NCBI RefSeq assembly: GCF_963678635.1
Contig: NC_087070.1
Location: forward strand, 32,155,704-32,219,703
Source of the DNA: Symsagittifera roscoffensis
Lineage: Eukaryota; Xenacoelomorpha; Acoela; Convolutidae
Length of the DNA: 64,000 nucleotides
Direction of reading: 5' to 3'
Shown: positions 45,481 through 56,639 of the stretch, piece by piece
Layout of the letters: every line of letters begins with the position of its first letter
How positions within the stretch are numbered: the first letter of the stretch is position 1
The notes under the pieces: generated by a model
The model's database searches: none
Seen by the model: the letters and a program-made list of their open reading frames with translations, nothing else
Told to the model about the DNA's origin: nothing
Program-made: the position numbers and the translations under genes

Positions 45481-46440
45481 GGCGAATTGAGCATTTATAA
45501 TTGAAATTTTACCAAATTGCAATTTTTTTAAATTTTCTTGGTTGATTGTAACGTGCGCTTCAAAAAACACTATAAATTTCTCTGCTTGAAGACATTTTAC
45601 AAGAGTTTGGGTTAAACCAATCAGTTCAAAAACAAAGCACACCAAGGGAAATATACTTGAATCAATTATATCATTGAAAATAACACGCCGCAGGAGTTTA
45701 AATTTTTGCTTGCAACGAATTTGACAATCATTTCCTTGAATATACGGCAAAGGGTACCTTCATTCAAACCAAAAACAAAATACTTCAATATCGCAGTTGA
45801 AAAATTGTTAATTTACCTGAGTTTGGTTTCATGCTGGAACTGGCTTGGCTTCAAGTGTTTTTATTGAAACTTTACCAAATTGCAATTTTTTGTTTGCTTA
45901 GGTGATTTTAACGTGCACTATAAATTTGGTTAATAATTTTTCTCTTTGTCAAAAAGGTTAATTCAATCGGTTCAAGAACTAACGCTCACCAAGGGCATTA
46001 GACTTGATTTAAAGTTATCATAAGAAAATAACAAGCAGCAAGAAATTTAATTTCTTCTTTTGATAAATCTGATCATCGCTCCGTTAAATTTACCTCACAA
46101 CGTACTTTCATTCAAAACAAGAACAAACTACCTACAAAGCGCAGTTGTAAAAAAGTTAATTTAACTGAGTTTGGTTAAAGGCTTGAATCGTCTTCGGACT
46201 TGAATGTTTTTTTTTGAAATTTACCGAAAGGAAATTTTGCATTTTCATGGGTGATTTTAACGTTCACTATAACGGCACAGCTCACTTTCAATCGAAAAAA
46301 GAAGAAATTCCTTACAAACCGCAGTTGGGAAAATTCCTTACCAACCGGAGTTCGGTTTCATGCGTGATTTGTCTTTGCACTGGAATCATAGTCCCTGTGT
46401 TCCTTAAACATTTCTAATTTGTTTTTTCTTGTTAGTAAAA
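45480..46440 (+). mobile_element. LINE apurinic-type endonuclease segment, tandemly triplicated and decayed
   Basis: The endonuclease signature 'GDFNVHY' of CR1/jockey-type LINEs is readable three times, at about 45545, 45899 and 46246, each preceded by 'accaaattgcaattt'-like sequence. Copies 1 and 2 continue into the next endonuclease block (a 'QSVQ...HTKG' region at about 45617-45650 and 45959-45995); copy 3 lacks the middle. The period is about 350 bp. None is open for long. Confidence 0.7.
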
Positions 46441-47039
46441 CTGTCGAATCAAAAACGGGTCTCATTGTGCCTCTTAAAAAGCAACGCAAACTTATTCGAG
46501 AATGTGATTTTTTAAACGGACCTTTTTGAATTGAATTGGAAACGTCGCTATTTAGAGATTATGTAACGAAAGCATAAAATCAGTTTCGATGAAAAAAGGG
46601 AACTTGACCGGAAAATGGGATAAAATGCTGTAAAAACAAAAAAATTGTTTTCAGAAAAAATCAATTTTATCAATCAAACTCAATTTTATCAGTGTATTTC
46701 AAACAAAATACAACTTTGGCACAAAGAAATAGAAAGCTCTTGATTAAATTATCGCATAGAAAACTTAAGCAGTACTACCTTTTTTATTTACATGGTTTAT
46801 CTGATAAATTATTTTAATGCTTATTTGACTAACAAAGTATCGATATCATGTATTGATACTCTAATAATGAACAAATTTGTAGATGTTTAATGGAAAGTCT
46901 CAGCTAAACTAAACTTGAAGATTTAATTTGGGTTGTATTATCAAGGTCAAATAAAATAGCACCTCATTATTGAATTCGAACCGCTATTTTTAAACAACTT
47001 TGAAAATTTTTGGGACCTCAAAGTAATAAATTTTTAACA

Positions 47040-47640
47040 GCGAGTATTGAAATAGGAAATTGTTCTTAATGGTGTTGAAAAAAGCAGTTATAATTCCGAT
47101 ACTTGAAAAAAAATCCTAGACCATCAACTTCTTTCATTGTACCGTCCTTTAACTAGCCTTGTATTGCTTTCTAAAATAATTTTAAAAAAACGAATACACC
47201 TGCGAGAAGTAGAACACGTTACTACTTTGGGTCTCATATATAATAGTCAATCTGCATAAAGATCGAGTGTTTCAACAGAAACGACATTATGAACACGTCT
47301 AAAGATATTTGCAATTTTATAGACTCAAATAATTACCTGATTTGGATTGGCCTAAACTTATTAAGAGCGTTTCATACGCTTCAACGTGATTAATTACTCC
47401 GAATTTCGAAGAAAAGTATTGGAATCTCTAATAACCTCTTGAATTGGTTCAGATCGTATCTTAGTAATCATCGACAGAAAGTTTACGTTGAACTAAGCTT
47501 TTAGGATAGACTTTATCTTGAGCATAGTGTTCCTTAAGGCTCGATCTTAGAACCTCTCTTATCTTGCATCTTTTCTTCTTTTCGAAACATCTTTCAAAAT
47601 CTCAATACTTTCTATCATTATTCTGTGTAGCTGCAAAATT
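47040..47640 (+). mobile_element. LINE reverse-transcriptase remnant (CR1/jockey-like)
   Basis: The best-preserved stretch is 47421-47495, reading 'GISNNLLNWFRSYLSNHRQK', the RT region between motifs A and B. Further on, a 'VP.GSIL.PLL' block is recognisable near 47530-47570. Stops and frameshifts are frequent. Probably the same element as the endonuclease fragments at 45.5-46.4 kb. Confidence 0.7.
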
Positions 47641-48854
47641 TAAAGAAGATTATGTTAAGAAAAGTTGATTCGGTTATAACTAATGTGCAAAAATGTTGGC
47701 ATGGTGTGAACCCTGATAAAATGGGAGTGTTTTGCGGGCAAAAACTAGCTTGAAATGAGAACTGGGATTTTTTTTGTTGATTCATATGAAATTTTTGGGT
47801 TAACCAAAATAAAAATGGGTGAAGCCAAGTGTTGAACCAATTGCGATACAAACAATTGTGTCAGATTTACAAATAAATTGCGAAGAGAAAAAGAATAGTT
47901 TCAAAAACTTCACAATACAAAAACGCAAAAAAAACTGAAAATTTGAAAATCTTTGAACGCAATTACTTGCACAACCCTGTAAAACTTTAGTACCTGGAAA
48001 AAAATTTCAATTGCTAAAATTTGCTCAAAATATTGGAAAATTTTCTGCTGAGGCAACTACGCCAAGAAAAAATTTTAAAAAACAGATTTTGGACAGATTC
48101 GAACTACGGATTAGCGCCTTGATTTTGACTTTGTATTTTAACCGAAAAGTCAATTGATTCAAAATTTTTGGTTAGACTAGTTGCTAACCTTAGTCTATTT
48201 TCTGATTTGTTAATGCCTACTAGCCACCAGCGTAAGAAAGATAAAATATCAAACCACTGAAATACTTTGTATTTTTGGAAAAATGTCAATAAGTTTCGCG
48301 AAAACAATTCGAAAGAAGCCAATTAATGCAAAAAAAACTATTTTCGAGTTTAAAAGTAAGAAAAAATTGAGCCAAAAACGTTTTGAATTCTAAGACCATT
48401 TAAGGATCGACACTTTTTATGAAAAAATTAATTCAATCTGAGAAAAATTGATTAATAGCAGTTTTTTATTCCGCTTTTGAAACTAGAAGTCGTTCACGGT
48501 TTTTTGCGGCATTTCCTATTAGATAATTAGAGAGCGCAATTTACTTAAGAAGTAGGAGATAATTTGAAATTGAACTGAAAAGAACATATATACCAAAGTT
48601 CATTCATAAATGCAATATGTATCAATGCAATTTTGTAGTTATTAGAGCAATTAGTTGAAAAAACCAATTAAAAAAACAACATGACTTATATTACAGTTTT
48701 CAGCGGCTTAAGGTCAAAAAATTTTGATTGCAAGTCTGATTGAGAACAATCATTTTGGTTTTTCTGACATCTTTACAAGTTTGCATCTGTTTGTCATATC
48801 AAAAACCAAGTTGTGACAGAGTAAATTAAAACAATGCTATCTACACATAAAAGT

Positions 48855-49027
48855 TTACTTTTTCATTGTTTTTCTAAGAACTGACATTCTCTGTTTGTGA
48901 GCTTCGTTGCCCATATTCTTCCTGGATGAGACATTAGCACCCTTCGTGAACAGATTCGAGACTCCTGAGGTGGTGTCGTCTGGGTTGCTCTCCGAGAAGC
49001 CGGGAATCCACATGTTGTAGTTCCTCT
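48855..49027 (-). CDS. TAF12: TAF12 last exon
   Basis: Acceptor 'tttgccgacag'. It encodes 'ERNYNMWIPGF', a 20-odd-residue Ser/Asn-rich insertion and the conserved end 'EAHKQRMSVLRKTMKK', stop TAA. Confidence 0.93.
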
Positions 49028-52000
49028 CTGTCGGCAAACCAAGAGAGATTATTAAACTTAAAAAATGATCAAATCGTTTCCAAAGACGGTTTCAAAAAGT
49101 CTAGAATAAAAAATCAATAATTTAATGCGATGCAGCAACTGGTGCATGGAAACATCAAATGATCAAAATCGATCTCATGCACACAAACGCTTTTTAATGA
49201 GTTCATATACCTAAACATAATTGCACGTCTGATGTTTCCAAGGTGGATGCATTGCGATGTTGAGCTATTTGACAAGATGTTGTAATCGTCTTCTCAATAA
49301 AGTCATCCGCAATCTAAACAAAAACATTCCTTTTCCATTTCAAGCTGATATCAAAAAAGCAGCAACTTTCGGCCTTCACTTTGTTGCAAGTACTGTCGCG
49401 CAAACTTTTCTACTAAATAAGCAACAGTAACACATAGCCAACATACAGTTGGAAAAGTGTTAATTCAAAACCAAAAAACTAACTGATCGTTGCCTTTTTC
49501 CAGAAAAAAATACATCACCTAAAAGCTCTTCATTTATTTTTCTGATAAAAACAAACCCAAAACCAAAAAATGGATCAACGTTTTCTTATATAGCTCTACG
49601 AAATCCCAAGAACACTCAACAAGCTGCATTTATATCGCCATTTGCAAGTTATCAGAGAGTGTTATTTGCCTTCAATTTAGCAAAGAAAACTGATTTGAAA
49701 TGGAAAAAAATGATATATACCTAAGTGCATTCATAAATACAAACACAGCTAAATACGGCAAAAAAAAAGATTTTTGAAAAGCAAAAAAATAAAAATAAGT
49801 CTAAGAAAGATGCTTTGAAAACTACAAATGAAAAACATGAAGCGACTACTGGATTCCAACAACGGACTTCTACAATATGACTCTTTCACCTTCGTCATTG
49901 ACCCATTGGCCTTTGCCTCCTGTGTAGTTAAGGCATCCTCAAATCAACAGCCAAAACTGTTTCGAAAACTGATTATCGTTCGTTAGCGGTAAAAATCAAG
50001 ATTGGCGAGTAAAAAACACTAATTTGCTAACGATTCAAAAAATAACGTATAGAAACGATTGAAGACATTTGCTTCTTGTTGTTTTTTAACCCCGGTCCTA
50101 CTCAATGGAGGACCAATCGCGAGGGAGGAGGATACCATCAATTTCGCAGTAGCCGGTCCCACCACCTTGAGGAGGCGTGTGACCCTGCCACCCATCCAAC
50201 CGTGGCTGAAGTGGTATTCGATCACACGACCCTCATGTTGGGAGACGTGTGTCTTACCCACTCGGCCTTGTCGTACTTTTTGTCAAATCTGCCAAAAAAC
50301 GCTATTTCGAATGCGACTATTTGATAACGGTCAGATCTCGTTCGAAAAACTCCTGAAGTTCAGTTCATGACTTTTCAAGGAGAGTAGATGCCGTTAGCGT
50401 TAGCGACGTCTTCTAGCGGCAGCCTAGCGAGGTTTAAATTAGCAGAAAGTGATTTAGCCTTGACAACTTTCTCATTAGCGATCACACATCTGCCTCTAAA
50501 AGTGAATGCAATCAGCAATGAATACGCTTGCTACCGTTAGAGCGGTATACTGAAACTGACCACATTAGTTGAAGACAAAAATGTCAGAAGAGTTTGAAAA
50601 AATGAACAAATATCATAACTGCGTTTTTTGGTACAAAGAAAGAACAAAAACGAATTGAGCGAGAACAAATTTTAAGAACTTTTTATTTGCTGGGAGAACA
50701 AAAACAAACGGCATAATGCGAGAACATGCACTTCGTAAATGAAAATTTGATATTTCAGCTCCAAAGAAACAAAAGTTATCCAAAAACATCTAAGAATTGT
50801 TAACACCTACCTCTAAAAGAAGATTTTGCACGTCTTCATCTAGCTGCTGATTCGGATCGACTTCACTAAAATATCAAAATTTATTATCATGATTACTCAT
50901 ATATTCAAAACAACGAATAAACTATAACTCAATTTTATTGGTGGCATAACATAGAAACTATAGCAAGACTAATCTTTACCGAAAACGTTAACAAAAATTG
51001 TCTATTATAAGCAAATATCACAGGAGGCTCTGATCACAATTTTTTGAAAAAGTTAGTTATTGTTCCGACTCTTCTCTAGGAAGGAACTATTGTGTTAGGT
51101 CTGTTTTTTTTATTCAAGTCGACTTTGGATATCTCAAAGGGGGTCGTAAGTATGGTATCAAATGATAAAAGCCTATGATAATGTTTCTATTATCTTGGTA
51201 TTATTACTAATATAGTATCTTGTTGTTAGGAATAAACTCTTATTTATCCCGTCTTTTCTCGGTTCGTCCAAAACGTTCTGTCTTCTGCAAGGTGAATAAC
51301 TCTTCTGTTCTACGGCTGAAAAAAAACATATTAGTTAGCTCCGTAATATGGTGGTGATGTTTTCAACCCATCAGGACATGTATGTGTCGTGATGGGCGCG
51401 TACATTGTACCCTAGGCTATAGGGGCGAGCTTTTTCTGTCTGCTGCAATGCTTCCCGGAATAATCAAGCAAATGTTCGGTAGCCGTTCTTTCTTTTTTCC
51501 GTCCATTGGCCAAAGGGTGCTCCAAACTTGTGTTGTTGGATGGTGCGGGCTAAGATATGCTGGCTACTTCCTCTATCCATACATCTCAGTAAAAAAAGTT
51601 CTAGTGAGAAGCGTAGACTGGCTAAATTTCATTTATTTTCTTCTACAAAACTGTCATTTCTTCTACATGAACTGGATAATTCAAATGAACTAGACAAGGT
51701 GTCTCTTTTGCCCTCTTTTTATTCATTGAATACCAACGATTATTTCAAGCTCTTTAACCAATTTTGTGGCACCATTCCTATCTCTTTCATTATTCATTAT
51801 GATTCCTCAACAGCTGACGACGCTAAAGGAAAAGCTGATCTTTTTAACACTTTCTTGCTGTCTGCTCTTAAACCTGAAAGCTTTGTTTTTCACAAATACG
51901 GTATTAGTGTTATCCCACTTTCCCATTCTCTGAAAAGGACATTATTGTTCTGTTACATGATGTACCAGATACTTCAGCAGTGGCAGCTGATGGCCTTACG

Positions 52001-53515
52001 CCATTTGTGCTGAGCCAGAACGCCAAAGTTCTTTCCCCAATCATTTACATTCTTTTCTCTTCTATTATTTCTGGCTGTTCTTGGCACAATGTTTGGAAAG
52101 AAGCATAGCTTAACCCATTACATAAGTCGAACTCAAAACCAGACGTTACTAACTATCATGGTATCAGTATCCATCCACGTTTGTCTTTGTCTCAAAAACT
52201 ACTTATTAAATTTATGTTTTCCATAGTTCCACATAAGCTGTATTATAGCCAACATGGTTTTATGAAAAACTTTTAAATTACATTGACAAACTTAATAGTT
52301 GCAATAATTTTAATGAAGACTTTTATGCTGTCTACTTCGACATGCAAAAAACAATTGACACCTGGTCTCGTAATGTTTTGCTGAACAAATTTACAGTTTT
52401 TCATTTGACGAAGCGTTTATCCGTCTCATTTCCTCCTATTCGTCGAATCTCATTGAGAGGGTGCGTGTAAGCAATTCTGTCCTTTTAAGGGCGCGTAGAA
52501 AGCGGCGTTCCTCACGGAAGCATCCTTGGCCCACCTTCAATTCCTATTTTAAATCGACGATCTGCCTGATGATATAAATCATTCTATTCCATATCTATTT
52601 GCTGATGACTAAGAACTTCTATGCAAAGGCTCATGCTTGATTAGTTTAGAGTCTGACATAAACGGAGTCTCTTTGTGGTGTAACATCAACGGATTCGATT
52701 TCACCCTTAAATACTCTCAAATGATTCCTCCCCCATCTTCTATTTTAAAAACGCATCAATAGAATTTGTTGAGCAAATCAAAGACTTGAATGTTTTTATT
52801 TCTCCAAGCTTATTTTGGAACCACCATATTGGCTCTCAACTTGATAAGCATCCCGCTGTTTTTATTATTTAAGGAGAAATTTTTCATTTAATTCCCCTGT
52901 CAAAACGAAGTATCAGATGTATATCTCTTGTGTGCGATCCATTTTTTATATAATTCTTGTATTACATTTTTACATTTTTACGTAAACTAGAAAATCAGAA
53001 GAAGAAGGCTGCTCGCTGGATAAAAGGATGCCATGATTATAAATAAGCTCTGGATCATCTGGAGTTCTTGCCAATATGCTATCATCTCATCTTTTCTGAT
53101 TGTCTCCTGTTCTACAAATTATTGCAAAATTACTATGATTTCAATGTTTTTGATAAAATTTCTTTTGCCTCAAACAAACTTGGGAACAGATCAAACCAGA
53201 AACTTCTGTTTTCTGCTCCTGTTTCTCGGAAGTTTTCCATATGATGCAGTTAATTTATGAGAACAGTGGAAAGCCTAAACTATGTTTCAGCCAAATCGAG
53301 TTGGGACGTTTATGGCCGCATTAAGACAATAAAACTGACCCTTTGGAAGTTTTGTTCGATGATCTTCAAGCAAAGTTTTCCCTCGACTCTTCCTGCACAT
53401 TTTTCGTCATATGTCGTTGCAACACAGAACTTAAATAACTTATCTATCTTAACTTTTCTAACAACTCGTCAAAACTCAATTTTGTTTTTAGATTTACCCC
53501 AAAAAAGATTAAGTT

Positions 53516-53581
<66 letters not shown>

Positions 53582-55000
53582 TTCTCTGCATCTCGTTTTT
53601 GTTTGCTCCTTTCCACTGTTTTCTCGAACCTCTCGATTGCATTTTCCACCGCAGAAATAAGAAAGTCGTCACCTGGCGTTTTCTAGAAATTTTTTCATGT
53701 ATTATTCATGTTATTCTTAGGTTTATTATTCTGAGCAAGCAGCATTATTGTTTTTGCGCAAATTTTTTCCAATGAACCTAACAATTTGGTTTCACCCGGC
53801 AGTGTCAAACTTTTTTCCGATAAGCTCTCAGATTCGGGCCAATCTGCTTTTTTGAGGTAGAGGTTTGGTCTATTTTTGATTTTGTTCACTTTGTCACATG
53901 AGTATATCAGGATGGGTAGATAGTCCGATCGCACTGATTAAATAGTGGTCTAGTTCTTAGATTCACGCTGGACGAGTACACAGACAAAAATGTCAGGCGC
54001 GGTACCTGATCCTTGTTATCTAATTCGGGTTGCTCCGCAACTATTCAGTAGGCACATCTTGTTAATTATATAAGATATATATGTATATCGGGAGAAATCC
54101 CCTCATCATTTGATGCAAATTCGTGATAATAAAAATCATAATAATAATAATGATAATAATAATAATAATTAATGCTGCACGGCCGCCTTTCTAAGTATGG
54201 CTTTGAGTCTCTAAGGTCAAAAGAGCCGGACTTTTGGGCGATCGCTATTGTGTCCTCAGTGTATTTGGGGTAGGATCGAGTAAAAATTTGTTTAGATAGG
54301 AAACCAGGTGAACTCAATTGAATCTCGAGGGGGTGAAAAACCACCAACCAATCCAGTAAGCAGGTTTTAATAGGGCTGCTTGGGCATTTCAGAGGTCTTG
54401 CGAACAAAAAGTGACTAATTTGTGCTCATGACACTTGTAGGAAAACATAAACAGATTTCTCTGTTATGATTTTAATTTACAGTTGTATCATAACATTCAC
54501 TTTTAATGGGTGCTGATTCAATTGTATAAATCTTTAATTTATCTTATTGTGGTTAAATACGTAGATGGAGACGATCGAACGTTTTTCCAGCTTAGGTACA
54601 GCAAAATATTAAAGCCTACACTTCAAGTCCCGAAATATGACCTTACTTGACTAGATCTTGAATTCGACTTCTGTCCAGCAAGTCTGCGTGCTTCAGTTTT
54701 GGTTGAGGTCCCATGGGTCCATCTACTGCATTGAACTTCAATTTACTGGCGATTGCACTTCTATTTTGGCCGGGAGGGTCTACACTGGCAACTGGTGGCA
54801 GTCTAGGAGCTGTGCTGGGAACCATAGGCCTAGCTTGGATTGTGGGCGGCAGTTGGTTTGAACCTGGAATAATGTGCTGTGGCCTGATTATTGTGCTGGT
54901 AGTGTGCGGTGCTCCCTGGGGAAATGATGAAGGTCTCGGAGCAGGTGCAATAGGCCTTACGCCCACAAACTGCTGTGGCTGACCGGGCTGATAAATAATA
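48855..55000 (-). CDS. TAF12: TAF12, TFIID/SAGA histone-fold subunit (5' end unresolved)
   Basis: Exons on the minus strand: 55000-54647, 50865-50811, 49313-49211, 49027-48855, all GT/AG and in phase, 227 residues plus stop. The N-terminal third is Pro/Gln/Ala-rich and poorly conserved. The histone fold runs from 'LLDRSRIQDLVNEVDPNQQL' through 'IADDFIEKTITTSC' to 'STLETSDVQLCLERNYNMW', followed by the family hallmark 'WIPGF' and C-terminal 'EAHKQRMSVLRKTMKK'. TAF12 pairs with TAF4 in TFIID and with the Ada1-type partner in SAGA, in the nucleus. This copy has about 20 more residues than the human protein between WIPGF and EAHKQRM. No start Met is seen before 'MVPS' inside the first exon, so an upstream exon is likely, or translation starts there. 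Confidence 0.93.
49211..49313 (-). CDS. TAF12: TAF12 exon, histone-fold helix 2-3
   Basis: A 103-bp exon, acceptor 'ttgtttag', donor 'tttag|gtatat'. It encodes 'IADDFIEKTITTSCQIAQHR' and 'STLETSDVQLCL'. Confidence 0.93.
50085..50280 (-). repeat. tRNA-derived SINE in a TAF12 intron
   Basis: Read on the minus strand the head starts 'gacaaggccgagtgggtaag', like the 5' end of Ser/Leu tRNAs including the Pol III A box (50251-50267). A B-box-like 'gtgatcgaatacc' lies at about 50211-50225. A GC-rich body of about 110 bp follows. It is much GC-richer than the surrounding intron. The acceptor stem does not close well, so this is a SINE rather than a working tRNA gene. Confidence 0.55.
50811..50865 (-). 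CDS. TAF12: TAF12 exon, histone-fold helix 1-2
   Basis: A 55-bp exon, acceptor 'gatattttag', donor 'agag|gtaggt'. It encodes 'EVDPNQQLDEDVQNLLLE', nearly identical to the corresponding part of animal TAF12. Confidence 0.92.
51380..53420 (+). mobile_element. Decayed jockey/CR1-like LINE in a TAF12 intron
   Basis: Readable pieces in order on the plus strand: 'DDAKGKADLFNTFLLSAL' (51820-51870), 'DVTNYHGISIHPRLSLSQ' (about 52143-52195, RT block 1), 'YYSQHGF' (about 52245), 'FDMQK' (RT motif A region, about 52335), 'YLFADD' (RT motif C, about 52595), and a C-terminal 'KKAARWIKGCHDYK' (about 53003-53043). It has many stops and frameshifts. It lies antisense to TAF12 in the 3.8-kb intron between 50865 and 54647. 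Confidence 0.8.
53519..53578 (+). repeat. (CT)30 microsatellite
   Basis: Sixty bases of perfect CT repeat in the TAF12 intron (GA on the transcribed strand). It creates a long spurious open frame on each strand. Confidence 0.97.
54137..54170 (+). repeat. ATA/ATG trinucleotide microsatellite
   Basis: A short run of 'ataataataatgataataataataata' type, in the same TAF12 intron. Confidence 0.85.
54647..55000 (-). CDS. TAF12: TAF12 exon, Pro/Gln-rich region and start of histone fold
   Basis: Acceptor 'ttttatgcag' (55001-55002 is the AG), donor 'gtcaa|gtaagg'. It encodes 'QPGQPQQFVGVRPIAPAP' and ends with 'KHADLLDRSRIQDLV'. The frame is open from the acceptor. It is the most upstream exon I can support. 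Confidence 0.88.
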
Positions 55001-55070
55001 CTGCATAAAATAAACGACAAAAAACTTCGCAACTAATCAAAAACGCGATGTTAAGTCGACACAGCAATGT

Positions 55071-55076
55071 TTTATT
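55071..55076 (-). terminator. Poly(A) signal AATAAA between the candidate exon and TAF12
   Basis: Minus-strand AATAAA (plus-strand tttatt) 75 bp after the stop of the candidate exon and 70 bp before the TAF12 acceptor at 55001. Its position suits 3'-end formation of the upstream transcript. Confidence 0.45.
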
Positions 55077-55149
55077 AAGAAGTGAATTTAAAGAAAGGGT
55101 TTCATTTCAACTAAACAGACAGACAAAAACAATTTTCAAAAATAGCTGC

Positions 55150-55362
55150 TTATTGAGTCGAGACATGCCGGTTAAAGAAATATACTTCAGGAATTGTCAC
55201 GCATACATCAATGTCATATTTCAGAGCAACCTCTCCTCCCACCGTGGTCTGATTCCAAGGAACAGTAACAGCAATTTCTTCATCCAACAAATTCTGTCTC
55301 AAATAAACTTCAAGCATCTCTTCATTCACTATATCAAAAAACATCCGTGTAGGATCTCTGCC
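55150..55362 (-). CDS. Possible last exon of an unidentified gene upstream of TAF12
   Basis: Minus-strand open segment after an acceptor-like 'cataatag', reading 'GRDPTRMFFDIVNEEMLEVY' to a stop at 55150-55152. Residue composition is that of a folded protein (balanced charged and hydrophobic residues) and unlike the Lys/Asn/Phe-rich chance frames nearby. I do not recognise the family, and no upstream exon was found. An AATAAA on the same strand follows 75 bp after the stop. Confidence 0.45.
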   Translation of the reverse strand, partial: GRDPTRMFFDIVNEEMLEVYLRQNLLDEEIAVTVPWNQTTVGGEVALKYDIDVCVTIPEVYFFNRHVSTQ

Positions 55363-55364
55363 AA

Positions 55365-56630
55365 CTATTATGACAAACGAAAACCTTGCCGCTACCTCTT
55401 AATTATTTCGATTAAGGATATCCCTCTGAAAAGCTTGCGAAAAGAATATTACACGCGCATTAAGCAAGGCGGCTCTGTCCAAGTGTGTACAATGAATTAT
55501 TGACACAGAGGCGAAGCTGTGCTTCACTAACACTTCCGAGAGCACGACCAAAAAGCCGCTCTATCAAGTGATATAAGAAGTAGAAATATGCCTCGAATTA
55601 GCAAAAACTCGGCTACGTGTCGGATTCGAATCTGCTATTGGTGAAGTCCCATTTGTACTAGGTTCATTTGTACCAAAATAAAAAATCGGTCCCATTTGTA
55701 CTAAAACTATTCAACTCGATTTCTGATTGGTCGAATTGTGCGCCAACGAATTAATACAATAATTTTCTACTGTTCAAACAGAAGAAAACTAAACAGTAGA
55801 ATAGGGACCGCAACAGTCGCTCCAACATGTTGCAATCTAGAAAATTTGAGTCTGACGCACGGTGCTAGGGATTTTAGCAGACCGGTTTTTTAGCAGACTC
55901 AGAACAATTATAAAGTCAGAAGGCTAACTTCAACCGCGGCATTGGCAATTCACGACCGCTTGCTCCGCTGGGCTTCAATTCAACACGAGTGTTATTGTGC
56001 GCGTAAATCTTTGTTTTGCCGCTACTTCAGACCTTTGTGTTTTTGAAGTTGATAGTTTTGTTGACAAATCGTGAGATAATTGTCTTAATTGGGGAAGCGT
56101 GACCCCAGACTGAGCGGCTTTTTGAGTCTGTCAATTAATCATCATGCATCACTTTATTACGGTGTTCTGCTAAAAGTTTTAGGCTAAAGATATTTCTGCC
56201 AAACGATCGGTTCTCCTCACGCACGGATGCTTAAAATACCCAAGAACTAGCCACCAATAAGGTAGCTACATTTGCTAATAAATTGCAAATTCGATGCAGC
56301 AGTAGTAGTACCAAATACAAAAAGGCACCATGTAAAAAATTGGAAAACCTAAAGCCAAATTATCTTTAAATAATACATTTCAAAAACAAGAGACATTGTG
56401 TTGGAAAATTTCTGAAATCGAGCTTTTTATGACTGTACTGCTGTGTTTGAAACAAATAATTTTCTTCGGTTCATTTGATGAATTACAAATGCATCAGCTG
56501 TGTTAACTTTTCACTAATCAAATGTCAAAGCACACATGATATTATACTGCCTGCTATCACAGCCTACCGATTCAAAAGTACCACAAAAAAAACACTTATT
56601 TGGACCTAAGGCTGGAAAAGTTTGTACTAA
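55365..56630. other. No gene recognised
   Basis: Moderately AT-rich sequence with short direct repeats ('cccatttgtacta' twice at about 55648-55700). Upstream exons of the candidate gene ending at 55150 may be here, but none could be supported. Confidence 0.4.
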
Positions 56631-56639
56631 AAAACTTGC

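Noticed and set aside
45238..45750. 170-residue minus-strand open frame
   Set aside because: It is antisense to the decayed LINE endonuclease repeats, and its composition is Phe/Lys/Ile-rich without family resemblance.
50059..50370. 103-residue plus-strand frame in a TAF12 intron
   Set aside because: It is explained by the GC-rich SINE on the other strand; no protein family resemblance.
53257..53775. 172-residue plus-strand open frame with Ser-Leu repeat
   Set aside because: Its length comes from the (CT)30 microsatellite, which keeps the frame open. The first part is LINE debris.
55048..55503. 151-residue plus-strand open frame
   Set aside because: It has no recognisable domain and lies antisense to the better-supported candidate exon at 55150-55362.
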